Both the position numbers and the translations under genes were made by a program. 33,607 nucleotides of DNA from Syntrophobacteraceae bacterium (GTDB lineage Bacteria > Desulfobacterota > Syntrophobacteria > Syntrophobacterales > Syntrophobacteraceae). The DNA lies in NCBI GenBank assembly GCA_025454175.1, contig JALOOX010000040.1, positions 1 to 33,607 of the forward strand, read 5' to 3'. The notes under the pieces are model-generated. The model ran no database searches. It was not told where the DNA came from and was given only the letters and a program-made list of their open reading frames with translations. Shown piece by piece: positions 33,241-33,607 of this stretch (position 1 is its first letter; each line of letters begins with the position of its first letter).

Positions 33241-33607
33241 ATGGCGACTGAAATTGTGGATGTCACCGAACAGAAACGCCTGAACGATGCGCGCGAGAAG
33301 GGAATCCCCTGGAAGAAATGGGGCCCTTACCTCAGCGAGCGGCAGTGGGGCACGGTCCGCGAGGACTACAGCGAGGACGGCAACGCCTGGGACTATTTCA
33401 CCCACGACCAGTCGCGCTCACGGGCCTACCGCTGGGGCGAGGACGGGATGGGGGGGATCTCCGATGACAGGCAGCGGCTCTGCTTCGCCCTGGCCCTGTG
33501 GAACGAGCGCGACCCCATCCTGAAGGAGCGGCTGTACGGGCTCACCAACAGCGAGGCGAACCATGGGGAGGACGTGAAGGAGTACTATTTCTACCTCGAC
33601 AGCACGC
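33241..33607 (+). CDS. GH63/MGH1-like glucosidase, N-terminal part (3' end outside window)
   Basis: Open from ATG 33241 to the window edge, 122 codons. GGGAGGT upstream supports the start. The sequence [20 protein letters not shown], then [19 protein letters not shown] and [13 protein letters not shown] is the highly conserved beginning of large (about 900-residue) bacterial glucosidases of the mannosylglycerate hydrolase/GH63-like (alpha/alpha)6 type. They cleave glucose- or glycerate-linked sugars in the cytosol. The catalytic acids lie mostly outside the window. The start codon is 154 bases after the preceding gene. Confidence 0.85.
   Translation, partial: MATEIVDVTEQKRLNDAREKGIPWKKWGPYLSERQWGTVREDYSEDGNAWDYFTHDQSRSRAYRWGEDGMGGISDDRQRLCFALALWNERDPILKERLYGLTNSEANHGEDVKEYYFYLDST

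Overview
The window looks like chromosomal DNA of a GC-rich, Gram-negative anaerobe, most likely a deltaproteobacterium (Desulfobacterota, sulfate-reducer or syntroph type). This is inferred from an RND efflux system with lipid-anchored parts, an anaerobic route to the lower ligand of vitamin B12 (a ThiC-like enzyme under a cobalamin riboswitch), a glycyl radical enzyme remnant and an aconitase X-like protein. No rRNA, tRNA or CRISPR array was seen.

Layout. (a) 1-1782: the end of an SMP-30/gluconolactonase-like gene, then a fumarylacetoacetate hydrolase-family enzyme and a carboxymuconolactone decarboxylase-like protein, a small catabolic run on the + strand. (b) 1784-2194, minus: a chimera of a DUF433 antitoxin-like N-terminus and a serine-recombinase C-terminus, with an operator-like inverted repeat upstream. 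(c) 2517-4200: a TIM-barrel sugar isomerase/epimerase-like protein and a trans-aconitate methyltransferase-like protein. (d) 4273-11373, minus: a small membrane protein, outer-membrane factor, membrane-fusion lipoprotein, RND permease and a papain-like/C39-like cysteine peptidase, in transcription order. Copies of an intergenic repeat lie at two borders. (e) 11599-15138, minus: promoter, cobalamin riboswitch and terminator, then bzaF-like, cobT and PduO-type adenosyltransferase genes. Together they would make 5-hydroxybenzimidazole, activate it and adenosylate the corrinoid. (f) 15267-17912: an orphan PAS/GAF sensor kinase, divergent from (e).

(g) 18294-26796 is the least explained part. It holds a patatin-like lipase with C-terminal membrane segments, a 594-residue helical-repeat protein, a lipoprotein and a signal-less protein joining an amidase domain to a GH19/lysozyme-like domain. 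Convergent to these is a TIG-domain membrane protein with a duplicated membrane unit. A lipase, a two-headed murein hydrolase, a lipoprotein and a membrane protein together suggest an envelope-targeting cassette (lysis, effector release or defence). That is a hypothesis only.

(h) 27151-32854 is degenerate accessory DNA: an aconitase X-like gene; a glycyl radical enzyme gene broken by a frameshift and a stop and cut off before its glycyl-radical domain; a fused C-terminal piece of a bile-acid/sodium symporter-type transporter; a SulP N-terminal stub; and a sensor kinase cut off after its phospho-acceptor histidine. (i) 32664-33607: a small secreted protein of unknown function and the start of a GH63/MGH1-like glucosidase running off the window.
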